A DNA stretch of 64,000 nt from JACMLD01 sp044227095 (GTDB taxonomy: Bacteria; Bacteroidota; Bacteroidia; Chitinophagales; Chitinophagaceae), in NCBI GenBank assembly GCA_044227095.1, contig JBGAFV010000001.1:3906001-3970000 (forward strand), written 5' to 3'. The first letter of the stretch is position 1; each line of letters starts with the position of its first letter. This document shows, piece by piece, positions 1 through 8,323 of this stretch. The position numbers were made by a program, and so were the translations under genes. Below the pieces are notes generated by a model. It ran no database searches and had not been told where the DNA came from. It was given only the letters and a program-made list of their open reading frames with translations.

Positions 1-129
1 AACGGCGTAATGATCTATGACCTCTTTATTAATAAGGGAATTGATATACTTCCTGTGTTTTGGAATAAGTGCATTAATCTCGTCGTCTATCTCAAAACTA
101 ATTGTTACCTGGAATTTCTTCATGTCCAT
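1..129 (-). CDS. Partial small protein, YciI/muconolactone-isomerase-like (C-terminus off window)
   Basis: Reading leftward from an ATG at 129 (a second in-frame ATG is at 123) gives an uninterrupted frame to the window edge. The first residues, MDMKKFQVTISFEIDDE, are followed by a segment resembling small ferredoxin-fold proteins of the YciI/muconolactone-isomerase type: a beta strand, then an I-P-x-H-R helix with an INxLINKxxIDxYAV-like stretch. Only about 43 residues are visible, so the family is a guess from pattern and no catalytic residue can be judged. It lies downstream of mtaB on the same strand, with a roughly 100-base gap. Confidence 0.5.
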   Translation of the reverse strand, partial: MDMKKFQVTISFEIDDEINALIPKHRKYINSLINKEVIDHYAV

Positions 130-228
130 AACGGTACATTCAACTTTGGTTTATAAGGGTACTTTTCGTTATTATATAACGTAGAACATTCTAAAATAGT
201 TTCACAAAAGTTTGATAAATGTCAATAT

Positions 229-1500
229 TTATATTGTCCATTCTACAATATTATTCACCCAATCTGCTCTGTGCGATATGGTTATACGGATATAATTGTC
301 TGTATAGCCCTCCATCATGGCATTTTTAGAGAAGTTCTCAAACAGCACTTTACGGGTTTGGCCGGTATGCTGTTGGGTGAAATACTGCATTTTCATGTAG
401 GAAAGGTTGCGCAAAGTTTTATTGCGCTGCAGTCGTGTATTAACAGGAACTATAGGTTTTATTTCAAGGGCCTTTGTATTATCCCTTTCAGAATAGGTAA
501 AAACATGGAGATAAGAAACATCCAGCTCCTGCAAAAAGTTCAACGTTTCATCAAAGTCTGCTGCTGTTTCTCCCGGAAAGCCAACAATAACGTCTACACC
601 TATAGCGCAATGTGGTATAAGTGTCTTGATAAGTTTTACCCTTTCTGCATACAATTCTCTTTTATACCTTCTGCGCATCAACCCTAAAATTTTATTGCTG
701 CCGCTTTGCAGTGGTATATGAAAGTGCGGCATAAACTTATCGCTGTTGGCAACAAATTCTATAATCTCGTTGGTAAGCAGGTTAGGTTCTATAGAAGATA
801 TGCGGTAACGTTGTATGCCTTCAACTTTATCAAGCGCTTTTACCAAATCAAAAAACGTTTCATCATCGGTATTGCCAAAAGCGCCTTTGCCAAAATCTCC
901 CAGGTTTACGCCGGTTAATATAATTTCTTTGGTGCCATTGGCAGCCAGTTCTTCTGCAGTCTTTACCACATTGGCAACAGTATCGCTCCTGCTTTTTCCT
1001 CTTGCCATGGGTATTGTGCAAAAAGAACAATTGTAACTGCAGCCATCCTGTACTTTTAAAAAAGTGCGGGTTCTATCGTTTACAGAAAATGATGCATTAA
1101 AGCCGGTTACTTCTTCAATATCGCAACTGCATATTTTAGCAGAATCGCCTTTGCTCAATTCTTTAAGGTGCTCAACAATGTTGAATTTTTCGGCAGCGCC
1201 AAGCACTAAATCAACACCGGGAATACTTGCAATTTCTTCTGGTTTTAATTGTGCATAGCAACCGGTTATTACCACCAGGCTTTCGGGAGATTTTCTTTGT
1301 ATGCGCCTTACCAGGTGACGGCATTCTTTATCGGCATTATCTGTAACAGAACAGGTATTGATTACATACACATCGGCTTTTTCTTCAAACGCCTTTTTTT
1401 CAAAGCCTTCATTCTCAAGAAGTCTCGAAATAGCAGATGTTTCTGAAAAATTCAGTTTACAACCCAGGGTGTGAAATGCTACTGTTTTTGCTGCCGTCAT
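229..1500 (-). CDS. mtaB: tRNA (N6-L-threonylcarbamoyladenosine(37)-C2)-methylthiotransferase MtaB
   Basis: Radical-SAM methylthiotransferase that converts t6A37 to ms2t6A37 in ANN-decoding tRNAs, acting in the cytoplasm. The 423-residue product has the family layout: an N-terminal UPF0004 domain with cluster cysteines C14 (GCKLN), C50 (NTCSVT) and C81 (GCYAQ), a radical SAM core with CSYNCSFC (C154, C158, C161), and a C-terminal TRAM-like part. The GCKLN form and the length point to MtaB rather than MiaB; a separate MiaB lies at 43.7-45.1 kb. The ATG start is followed directly by MTAAKTVAFHTLGCKLN, as in the family. It seems to be a single-gene unit. Confidence 0.95.
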   Translation of the reverse strand: MTAAKTVAFHTLGCKLNFSETSAISRLLENEGFEKKAFEEKADVYVINTCSVTDNADKECRHLVRRIQRKSPESLVVITGCYAQLKPEEIASIPGVDLVLGAAEKFNIVEHLKELSKGDSAKICSCDIEEVTGFNASFSVNDRTRTFLKVQDGCSYNCSFCTIPMARGKSRSDTVANVVKTAEELAANGTKEIILTGVNLGDFGKGAFGNTDDETFFDLVKALDKVEGIQRYRISSIEPNLLTNEIIEFVANSDKFMPHFHIPLQSGSNKILGLMRRRYKRELYAERVKLIKTLIPHCAIGVDVIVGFPGETAADFDETLNFLQELDVSYLHVFTYSERDNTKALEIKPIVPVNTRLQRNKTLRNLSYMKMQYFTQQHTGQTRKVLFENFSKNAMMEGYTDNYIRITISHRADWVNNIVEWTI

Positions 1501-1702
1501 AGCGGCCGCAAAGGTAAGTTATTAGCTGCTAGCTGCAAGCTATTAGCTGCGAGCTCTCATTTAACTCTGTGACTACCTCTTTTACCTTTGTGGTAAAATA
1601 TTTGAGCATCGCTCTCAAAGAAAAAAATCTGCGAATCTGCGGCTATTCTTTATAAAACAGAATTCTTAACTAACTAATTTTCAGCATATAGTTGCTAGTC
1701 AG

Positions 1703-1710
1703 TAAATTTG
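1703..1710 (+). promoter_or_regulatory. Candidate Bacteroidota -7 element (TAAATTTG)
   Basis: The octamer matches the Bacteroidota sigma-ABfr -7 consensus TAnnTTTG exactly. It lies about 150 bases before the ATG of the gene at 1862. No -33 TTG was found at the usual spacing, so this is suggestive only. Confidence 0.3.
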
Positions 1711-1750
1711 TTTTTTGTGTCCGGGCATGTGTGCAGCTATTCAATATTAT

Positions 1751-1793
1751 TGCCCGCCCGGCTGGCGGTTCGGACGGGCGTCGCACACTTCAA
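1751..1793 (+). repeat. GC-rich palindromic dispersed repeat, copy 1
   Basis: An imperfect palindrome with arms CGCCCG and CGGGCG, followed by GTCGCACACTTCAAC. It is nearly identical to the copy near 22701-22745 and far more GC-rich than its surroundings. The flank after the palindrome also occurs without the GC insert elsewhere in the window (about 11177 and 49220). Confidence 0.7.
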
Positions 1794-1861
1794 CAGTATA
1801 TCTTTATTAAGCAACTTCTTAGCAAAGAATACATTCCTGAAAATCATTTTTAATTTAATTA

Positions 1862-2296
1862 ATGAACAAAAAAGCACTTCCTTATATTTTCCTGGCGGTT
1901 TTAGTAGTAGCGGCTATTTTCATCAGGCGTTGCAAAGGTTCCGGCAATCAAACCAACACCATTACAACAGATAATGTAAATCGTGATCGCGGCCTCGACC
2001 GCCGTGTTAGTTTTCTTGAGTATACCCAGCATGCAAAATGCCGCATGGATTGCAGGCATATAACCGAAGATGAAATCAAATACATTTTGCAAAACGGGCA
2101 AATCAATTACCGCAAAAGTGAAGCGCAGGGCAAACCTTGTCCTACCTATGCAGTAGAAGGTTATTCGCCCGAAAAGCAGCACCTGCGCATTGTATTTGCC
2201 CAGTGCAATACAAAGACTAAAGTGGTAACCTGTATAGATCTCGATACAGAATTTGAATGTCATTGCCCAGGCGATGAAAACAAACACGAGCGTTAA
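1862..2296 (+). CDS. DUF4258-like membrane-anchored protein
   Basis: A 144-residue protein of unknown function. Residues 5-20 form one hydrophobic segment (a membrane anchor or uncleaved signal), and the rest is predicted to be extracytoplasmic. The soluble part resembles DUF4258: a HAKCRMDCRHITEDEI segment, then a K-P-C-P-TYAVEGY stretch and a strand ending in IDLDTEF. It contains several cysteines (CRMDC, KPC, QCN, TC, ECHC) that could form disulfides or bind metal. DUF4258 is sometimes linked to RelE-like toxin folds, but the membrane anchor and the lack of a partner argue against a toxin-antitoxin role here. It is followed 15 bases later by the acyltransferase gene, probably in one transcript. 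Confidence 0.75.
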   Translation: MNKKALPYIFLAVLVVAAIFIRRCKGSGNQTNTITTDNVNRDRGLDRRVSFLEYTQHAKCRMDCRHITEDEIKYILQNGQINYRKSEAQGKPCPTYAVEGYSPEKQHLRIVFAQCNTKTKVVTCIDLDTEFECHCPGDENKHER

Positions 2297-2311
2297 AGCC
2301 CTGCGCATTTT

Positions 2312-3064
2312 ATGAACCCTATACTCAAGTTTCTGCAAGCCATTTTCAGTATCTATGCAATATTGCTATTCACTTTATTGCTGTTTATTATTTTTCCTTT
2401 TATTTTATTGGTATCCATTTTTGGAAAGATAAGAGGCGGAAATATGGTGTATTGGATTTGCAGTTTATGGGCCGATGTTTGGTTTTTCTTAATTGGCATA
2501 TGGTCTGTAAAAACAAGAAAAACAAATGCGCCGGTAAAAACTGAGCAATACATTTTTGTGGCCAATCATATTTCATATATGGATGTGCCTATGATAGTAA
2601 AAACAATCCGTCAGCCAACACGTGCATTGGGCAAGGCAGAAATTGCTAAAATACCTGTGTTTGGTTTTTTATACAGGTATGGCGCTATAATGGTAGATCG
2701 CAGCAGCGCAGAGGCACGAAAGAAAAGTGTAGCCCAATTAAAATCTGTATTAAGAAAAGGCATTTCAGTCTTTATTTTTCCTGAAGGAACTTTTAATGAA
2801 ACGGGTGCGCCTTTAAAAGAATTTTATGATGGGGCATTTCGCATTTCCATAGAAACGCAAACGCCATTGCTGCCTGTAGTTTTTCCGGATACAGTAAAGC
2901 GGTTACATTATAAAAGTGCATTCAGCTTTACGCCGGGCAGGTGCAGGGCAATTTTTTTAGAACCGGTTTCTGCAGAAGGATTAACTATAGATGATTTACC
3001 AGCATTAAAACAAAAAGTGCATGATATGATGGAGAAGGCGCTGAAAGAAGCATATAGTATTTAG
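2312..3064 (+). CDS. 1-acyl-sn-glycerol-3-phosphate acyltransferase (PlsC family)
   Basis: Transfers an acyl chain to a lysophospholipid at the inner membrane in phospholipid synthesis. The 250-residue protein has an N-terminal hydrophobic stretch (about 8-37), then the family motifs: block I NHISYMD (N85-D91, the HX4D catalytic pair) and block III FPEGT (156-160). Length fits bacterial PlsC and related enzymes. Substrate cannot be told from sequence: lysophosphatidate and ornithine-lipid acyltransferases look alike, and Bacteroidota carry several paralogues. Confidence 0.85.
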   Translation: MNPILKFLQAIFSIYAILLFTLLLFIIFPFILLVSIFGKIRGGNMVYWICSLWADVWFFLIGIWSVKTRKTNAPVKTEQYIFVANHISYMDVPMIVKTIRQPTRALGKAEIAKIPVFGFLYRYGAIMVDRSSAEARKKSVAQLKSVLRKGISVFIFPEGTFNETGAPLKEFYDGAFRISIETQTPLLPVVFPDTVKRLHYKSAFSFTPGRCRAIFLEPVSAEGLTIDDLPALKQKVHDMMEKALKEAYSI

Positions 3065-3209
3065 TATATAGTATTGAGACAAAACCACAGTACATTTTTT
3101 TTTAATGATACAACAATTTGCTTGCAATTATATTGACAAATGGGAAATAAACTTTTAGAACGTGAATATGTTTAAAGAATAGAAACAATCTAAATACTAC
3201 ATACTCAAT

Positions 3210-5681
3210 TTGTCCAACGAACTATTCATATCGAAACCTAAATTATTTGCTGAGGTAATTATTCCGTTGGCATTGCCGCGTAATTACACATGGGCTGTTC
3301 CCGAACATTTATTGGAACAGGTAAAACCAGGTTGCAGGGTAGAAGTAATGCTGAAGAATAAAAAGTATGCAGGCCTGGTGAAGCGCTTGCATACTGATGC
3401 GCCTGCTGCATTTGAGCCCAAAGCAATTCTTAACCTGCTGGATACAGAGCCGATTGTTTATCCGCAACAGCAAAGCCTCTGGCAATGGATAGCCAATTAT
3501 TATTTGTGCAGCGAAGGAGAAGTAATGCAGGCTGCATTGCCCACACATTTTAAACTGAGCAGCGAAACTATTTTATTATACAATGAAGAAGCTGGAGACG
3601 ATTTTAGTCATCTTGATAACGATGAGTTTTTAGTAGCCGAAGCATTGCTGCTAAAAAAAGAATTAAGGCTTACTGAAGTACAGCAAATACTGGATGCCAG
3701 TCATGTTTACCCCGTTATAAAAAGGCTGATTGATAAACAGGTTTGTTTTGTGTGGGAAGAATTAAAAAACAACTATAAAGAAAAGAAAGAAACTTATGTA
3801 TTGCTAAACCCACAGTATAATACAGATGAGCAGTTAAGCGAATTGCTGAACAATTGGGGGCGTGCACCAAAACAAATGGAATTATTGCTTGCTTTTTTGC
3901 ATCTTTTTAAAACAGAAGGTGAAGTAACACAAACCGAATTGCTTAAAAAATCTGGCGCCACAGCATCACAGCTAAAAGGACTTACCGATAAAAATATTTT
4001 ACTCTCAGAAAAAAGAGCAATAGATCGTATAAAACAACTTCCCAAAAACATAAACCTCGATTTTGAACTAAGCCCTGCGCAAGAGGAGGCTTTGCAACAG
4101 GTAAAAACAGCATTTGATCAAAAAAATGTATGCCTTTTGCATGGTGTAACCAGCAGTGGAAAAACGCAGGTGTATATGAAGCTGATGGAAGAAGCGCTGA
4201 TGAGCGGCAGGCAGGTATTGTATATGCTGCCGGAGATAGCGCTAACAGCGCAGGTTATACGCAGGTTGCAAAAACATTTTGGCGGTTATATACTTATCTA
4301 TCATTCTAAATTTAGCCAGAATGAAAGGGTTGAAATCTGGAACAAAGTAAAAAGTGGTGAAGCAAGGATTGTATTGGGTGCAAGGTCTTCTTTGTTTCTG
4401 CCATTTCAAAAACTAGGACTGGTTATATGCGATGAAGAACATGATACATCGTACAAACAACAGGATCCGGCGCCACGTTATCATGCAAGGGATGCAGCCA
4501 TTTATTTTGCTTCTTTGTTCAATGCAAAAGTTTTATTGGGAAGTGCCACACCGTCTGTTGAAAGTTATTACAATGCAGTAAATGGAAAATATGCATTGGT
4601 TAAACTGAATGAACGCTTTGGCAATATAGCATTACCCGAAATTGAACTGATCAATACACAGCAAATAAAAATGCCAGACCGCAGCAAGGTTATTATTAGC
4701 CCCCCTTTACAAGATGCAATTGCTGCTAGTCTGCAAAATAGTAAGCAGGTTATTTTATTTCAAAACAGAAGGGGGTATTCTCCCTACCAGGTTTGCCAAA
4801 CCTGTGGTTGGATACCGCATTGCAAACAATGTGATGTATCGCTGAGTTATCATAAAACAAAAGGAAAACTGCTTTGCCATTATTGCGGCACTGCATATCC
4901 GCTTGTGCATACCTGTGAGGCATGCGGCAATCATTTGTTTGCGCAGCAAAACTTTGGTACCGAAAAAATTGAAGAAACATTGCAGGAAATGTTTCCGCAG
5001 GCGAAAATAGCCCGGATGGATGCAGACAGTATTAAAGGCAAGCATGGACATGATGCGCTGATACAATTATTTGAACAAGGGAAACTGGATATACTTGCAG
5101 GTACGCAAATGGTAGTTAAGGGGCTGGATTTTGAAAACGTTGATCTTGTTGGTATTCTTGATGCTGATGCAATACTTGGGTTTACAGATTTTCGGGTAAA
5201 CGAAAGAGGGTTTCAGTTGATGGAGCAGGTGAGTGGAAGGGCTGGCAGAAAAGATAAACAGGGAAAAGTATTGGTTCAGGTCCGTAATCCGCATCACCCT
5301 GTATTGCTAAAGGTGCAGCAGCATGATTATACCAGTTTTTACGATGAAGAAATTGAAGGGCGTAAACAGTTTTTCTATCCGCCGTTTTCCCGCATCATCA
5401 ATATTTTGTTCCGGCATAAAGATGCTGATATAGTTAATGCAGCTGCTGTTTTTTTTGCTGCGCAAATGAAACCCTATCTTGAAAACTATATGATTGGTCC
5501 GGCACAACCAGTAGTAAACAAAGTGCGCAACTTGTATTTAATGGAACTGATGCTGAAACTTCCCAAAGACAGCACCACAATACAACAGGCCAAACAATTG
5601 ATTCATACTTCAACTGCTATGATGCATGCCGATAAGCGTTTCAGGAGTGTACAGGTTGTTCCTGATATAGATCCCGTGTAG
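3210..5681 (+). CDS. priA: Primosomal replication protein N' (PriA helicase)
   Basis: Restarts stalled replication forks by unwinding DNA 3' to 5' and loading the replicative helicase. The 823-residue protein has an N-terminal fork-binding domain (1-100), Walker A GVTSSGKT (312-319), a DEEH box (408-411), a zinc-binding insert with eight cysteines (about 530-575, CxxCxxxxxxCxxC and repeats) and a C-terminal helicase lobe with SGRAGR. The start is a TTG at 3210: a stop lies about ten codons upstream in frame, and the next ATG is well inside the conserved domain. No clear Shine-Dalgarno is visible, which is common in this phylum. Confidence 0.95.
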   Translation: MSNELFISKPKLFAEVIIPLALPRNYTWAVPEHLLEQVKPGCRVEVMLKNKKYAGLVKRLHTDAPAAFEPKAILNLLDTEPIVYPQQQSLWQWIANYYLCSEGEVMQAALPTHFKLSSETILLYNEEAGDDFSHLDNDEFLVAEALLLKKELRLTEVQQILDASHVYPVIKRLIDKQVCFVWEELKNNYKEKKETYVLLNPQYNTDEQLSELLNNWGRAPKQMELLLAFLHLFKTEGEVTQTELLKKSGATASQLKGLTDKNILLSEKRAIDRIKQLPKNINLDFELSPAQEEALQQVKTAFDQKNVCLLHGVTSSGKTQVYMKLMEEALMSGRQVLYMLPEIALTAQVIRRLQKHFGGYILIYHSKFSQNERVEIWNKVKSGEARIVLGARSSLFLPFQKLGLVICDEEHDTSYKQQDPAPRYHARDAAIYFASLFNAKVLLGSATPSVESYYNAVNGKYALVKLNERFGNIALPEIELINTQQIKMPDRSKVIISPPLQDAIAASLQNSKQVILFQNRRGYSPYQVCQTCGWIPHCKQCDVSLSYHKTKGKLLCHYCGTAYPLVHTCEACGNHLFAQQNFGTEKIEETLQEMFPQAKIARMDADSIKGKHGHDALIQLFEQGKLDILAGTQMVVKGLDFENVDLVGILDADAILGFTDFRVNERGFQLMEQVSGRAGRKDKQGKVLVQVRNPHHPVLLKVQQHDYTSFYDEEIEGRKQFFYPPFSRIINILFRHKDADIVNAAAVFFAAQMKPYLENYMIGPAQPVVNKVRNLYLMELMLKLPKDSTTIQQAKQLIHTSTAMMHADKRFRSVQVVPDIDPV

Positions 5682-5791
5682 TGAGTCGGGAGTTTATAGT
5701 CTTTTTTATCAACCAACAGAAATGAATATGATTTGTAAATAAGCGTAAATATTTTTTCCTGTTAATACTAATAATCTCCTCAAATCCTGGT

Positions 5792-7087
5792 TCAGACAAG
5801 CAAATATTCTTTCAACTGGTTATAATCAGCATTCATTGCAACGGCTTCTTTTTTATTTTTCAAAACTTCATTTAATGAAGCTGGTATAGGAACAGTTGCA
5901 TTAATGATTGGCTCTACTACATCATAAAACTTAACCGGGTGTGCTGTTTCAAGGAAAAAACCTTTGCTGCCTGCATGTTCTGAGAGGTATTGTTGCAAAG
6001 CAATATAACCAACGGATCCATGTGGATCCATAAGATAGTGTTGTTCGTTGTATACTTTTTTTAGCGCTGCTTTTGTTTCATCATCGCTTATGCTGTAGCT
6101 GGTGAAAACTTTTTTAAGATCTCCCAATTGCTGATGAAACAATTCGAGTATGCGTACAAAATTGCTGGGGTTACCCACATCCATTGCGTTGGAAATAGTA
6201 GCTACAGCTTTTTTTATTTCATATTTAGAAGTACGTAAAAATTCAGGAACTGTATTGTTGGCATTGCAGGCTGCAATAAAATGTTTAACGGGCAAGCCTG
6301 TAATATGCGCAAGTATGCCAGCGCATATGTTGCCAAAATTGCCGCTGGGTACAGCAATCACCGGTGGATTTTTTTTATCGGACCATTGCTTCCATGCAAA
6401 GAAATAATAAAACTGCTGCGGCAGCCATCTTGCTACATTGATTGAATTAGCAGAAGTAAGGAATAATTTCTTGTTAATGTCAGCATCAGTAAATGCCTGT
6501 TTTGCCATTTGCTGGCAATCATCAAACGTTCCATTAACTTCTATTGCACGGATGTTTTTACCGAGTGTTGTTAATTGCTTTTCCTGCACAGAACTTACTT
6601 TTCCGGAAGGATATAAGATTACTACTTCAACACCTTCAACATCATAAAACCCATTAGCCACTGCACCGCCGGTATCGCCGGATGTGGCAACAAGTACGGT
6701 TACTTTTTTATTATTGCCTTTTACAAAATAACCAAGGCAACGGCTCATAAACCTTGCGCCGATATCTTTAAAAGCAAGGGTAGGGCCATGAAACAGTTCA
6801 AGTGAACCAATGTTTTCGGTTACAGGTACCAGTGGTATTGAAAAGTTTACTGTTTCTGCAGTTATACGCTGAAGATCTTTTTCCGGTATTGTATTGCCTA
6901 CATAAGGTTTGATAACATTGAAAGCAATTTCTTCGTTGGAATATTTTTCAATATTATCAATTAAATCTTTTTTTACCTGCGGGATGCTTTCGGGGAAATA
7001 CAAACCTTTATCAGGTGCCTGGCCGTTAATGGCTGCATCTTTAAAATCTACGATGGGTGATTGCTTATTGAGACTGTAGTAATTCAT
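5792..7087 (-). CDS. thrC: Threonine synthase
   Basis: PLP enzyme that converts O-phosphohomoserine to threonine, the last step of the pathway. The 431-residue protein carries the PLP lysine in HGPTLAFKDIG (K107), an N-terminal threonine synthase domain and a SGDTGGAVANG phosphate-binding loop. It is the last gene of the minus-strand thr operon after thrB, with a roughly 210-base gap holding an AGCT-rich tract. It converges with priA, and no strong terminator hairpin was found between them. Confidence 0.95.
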   Translation of the reverse strand: MNYYSLNKQSPIVDFKDAAINGQAPDKGLYFPESIPQVKKDLIDNIEKYSNEEIAFNVIKPYVGNTIPEKDLQRITAETVNFSIPLVPVTENIGSLELFHGPTLAFKDIGARFMSRCLGYFVKGNNKKVTVLVATSGDTGGAVANGFYDVEGVEVVILYPSGKVSSVQEKQLTTLGKNIRAIEVNGTFDDCQQMAKQAFTDADINKKLFLTSANSINVARWLPQQFYYFFAWKQWSDKKNPPVIAVPSGNFGNICAGILAHITGLPVKHFIAACNANNTVPEFLRTSKYEIKKAVATISNAMDVGNPSNFVRILELFHQQLGDLKKVFTSYSISDDETKAALKKVYNEQHYLMDPHGSVGYIALQQYLSEHAGSKGFFLETAHPVKFYDVVEPIINATVPIPASLNEVLKNKKEAVAMNADYNQLKEYLLV

Positions 7088-7089
7088 AT

Positions 7090-7144
7090 TAAGCTGCTAG
7101 CTACCAGCTATTAGCTGCCAGCTATTAGCCGCAACTATCAAGCT
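7090..7144. repeat. AGCT-rich low-complexity tract
   Basis: A run of variants of TTAGCTGCCAGCTA between thrB and thrC. Similar tracts occur near 1520, 36214, 36439 and 41947. Several octamers are self-complementary, so the tract can form weak hairpins. Confidence 0.5.
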
Positions 7145-7298
7145 CTTCGCTTTTAATTTTTAATAATCTTTTTTTACTTTCCATTGCTGCCTGAAACTTC
7201 ATTGGCTGAAGCTTACAAAGCTGCATACAACAACTGTGAACTTTCGAATTGTGAACTTTAACCATGAACTAACACTAAAAACGACTATTGACTAAAGA

Positions 7299-8228
7299 CT
7301 ACTGGCTATCGATTACCTTCACGCCTTCACTATTCAACGTTGTTACATAGGTTTTAAAATCAATTCCTACTTTTTCAAAAACAGTTTTCATTACTTTCTC
7401 TATTTCTTTTGCAACGCTTTCTTCTTTGCTCAACATAAAAATAGATGGGCCAGAACCGGAAATGCCGCCGCCTAATGCGCCTGCTTCTTTGCTTTTTGTT
7501 TTTACTTCATCGAAGCCGGGGATAAGAATGCTGCGCACAGGTTCAATAATTACATCTTCTAATGAGCGACTGATAAGATCATAATCGCCTTTCATAAAAC
7601 CTGCAACCAATCCTGCAATATTGCCCCATTGCTTAATGGCATCTTTAAGTAAAACTTCTTTGCGGAGTATCTGTCTTGCGTCTGATGTTTTTACTTCTAT
7701 CTGCGGGTGAACAACAGTTACAAACAATGGTGGTGCAGTTAGCTGAACAATATCGAGCGGAAAAATAGAACGGATTAAAGTAACGCCACCATAAATACAA
7801 GGTGCTATGTTGTCTGCATGTTTTACGCCACTTGCCAGTTTCTCGCCATTCATGGCAAAACGAACAAGATCTTCTTTGGTAAAATGATTATTGAGTAGAT
7901 AATTGGCAGCAACAACAGCACCAGCAGAACTTGCAGCGCTGGAACCGAGGCCACTGCCGGGTTTTATGCATTTGTCAACTATAAGATCAAACCCAATTGA
8001 TTTGTCAGCATATTCTTCCATCAATGCAATCAATCCTGCGCCAGCAACATTTTTTGCAGGCTCAGTGGGCAAATCATAGCCATCAATATGTTTAATTCTT
8101 ATACCGGGGTCATTGCTCAGGCTTAGTTCCATTATATCCTGCGGATTGTTCAATGCCATGCCCAAAACATCAAAGCCACAAACAAGATTGGCAACCGTTG
8201 CCGGTGCTGCAATTTTTATACGCTTCAT
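7299..8228 (-). CDS. thrB: Homoserine kinase (GHMP family)
   Basis: Phosphorylates L-homoserine with ATP, the fourth step to threonine. The 309-residue protein begins with the GHMP signature region (APATVANLVCGFDVLG) and has the ATP loop PGSGLGSSAA (90-99) and a C-terminal GGGISGSGPS loop typical of homoserine kinases. It lies between thrA (95 bases upstream) and thrC on the same strand. The order thrA-thrB-thrC matches the classic operon. Confidence 0.95.
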   Translation of the reverse strand: MKRIKIAAPATVANLVCGFDVLGMALNNPQDIMELSLSNDPGIRIKHIDGYDLPTEPAKNVAGAGLIALMEEYADKSIGFDLIVDKCIKPGSGLGSSAASSAGAVVAANYLLNNHFTKEDLVRFAMNGEKLASGVKHADNIAPCIYGGVTLIRSIFPLDIVQLTAPPLFVTVVHPQIEVKTSDARQILRKEVLLKDAIKQWGNIAGLVAGFMKGDYDLISRSLEDVIIEPVRSILIPGFDEVKTKSKEAGALGGGISGSGPSIFMLSKEESVAKEIEKVMKTVFEKVGIDFKTYVTTLNSEGVKVIDSQ

Positions 8229-8323
8229 TTTTTACAATTCATTATTACATTTTTATGATGCCCCCGATACGTGTCTTACGTAACGGAATTTAATTGCGCT
8301 GCGTAAAGCCACGCACCACGGCA

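Larger units (their letters stand above)
1501..1861. other. Gene-free interval with dispersed repeats
   Basis: This interval lies between divergent mtaB and the DUF4258-like gene. It holds an AGCT-rich low-complexity tract (about 1520-1556), a copy of a dispersed AATCTGCGnATCTGCGGC phrase (about 1627-1645), a TAnnTTTG match (1703-1710) and a GC-rich palindromic repeat (1751-1793). No convincing coding frame was seen. Confidence 0.6.

Noticed and set aside
1862..2296. RelE-like toxin call for the DUF4258 protein
   Set aside because: It has a membrane anchor, several cysteines and no adjacent antitoxin; a toxin role is not supported.
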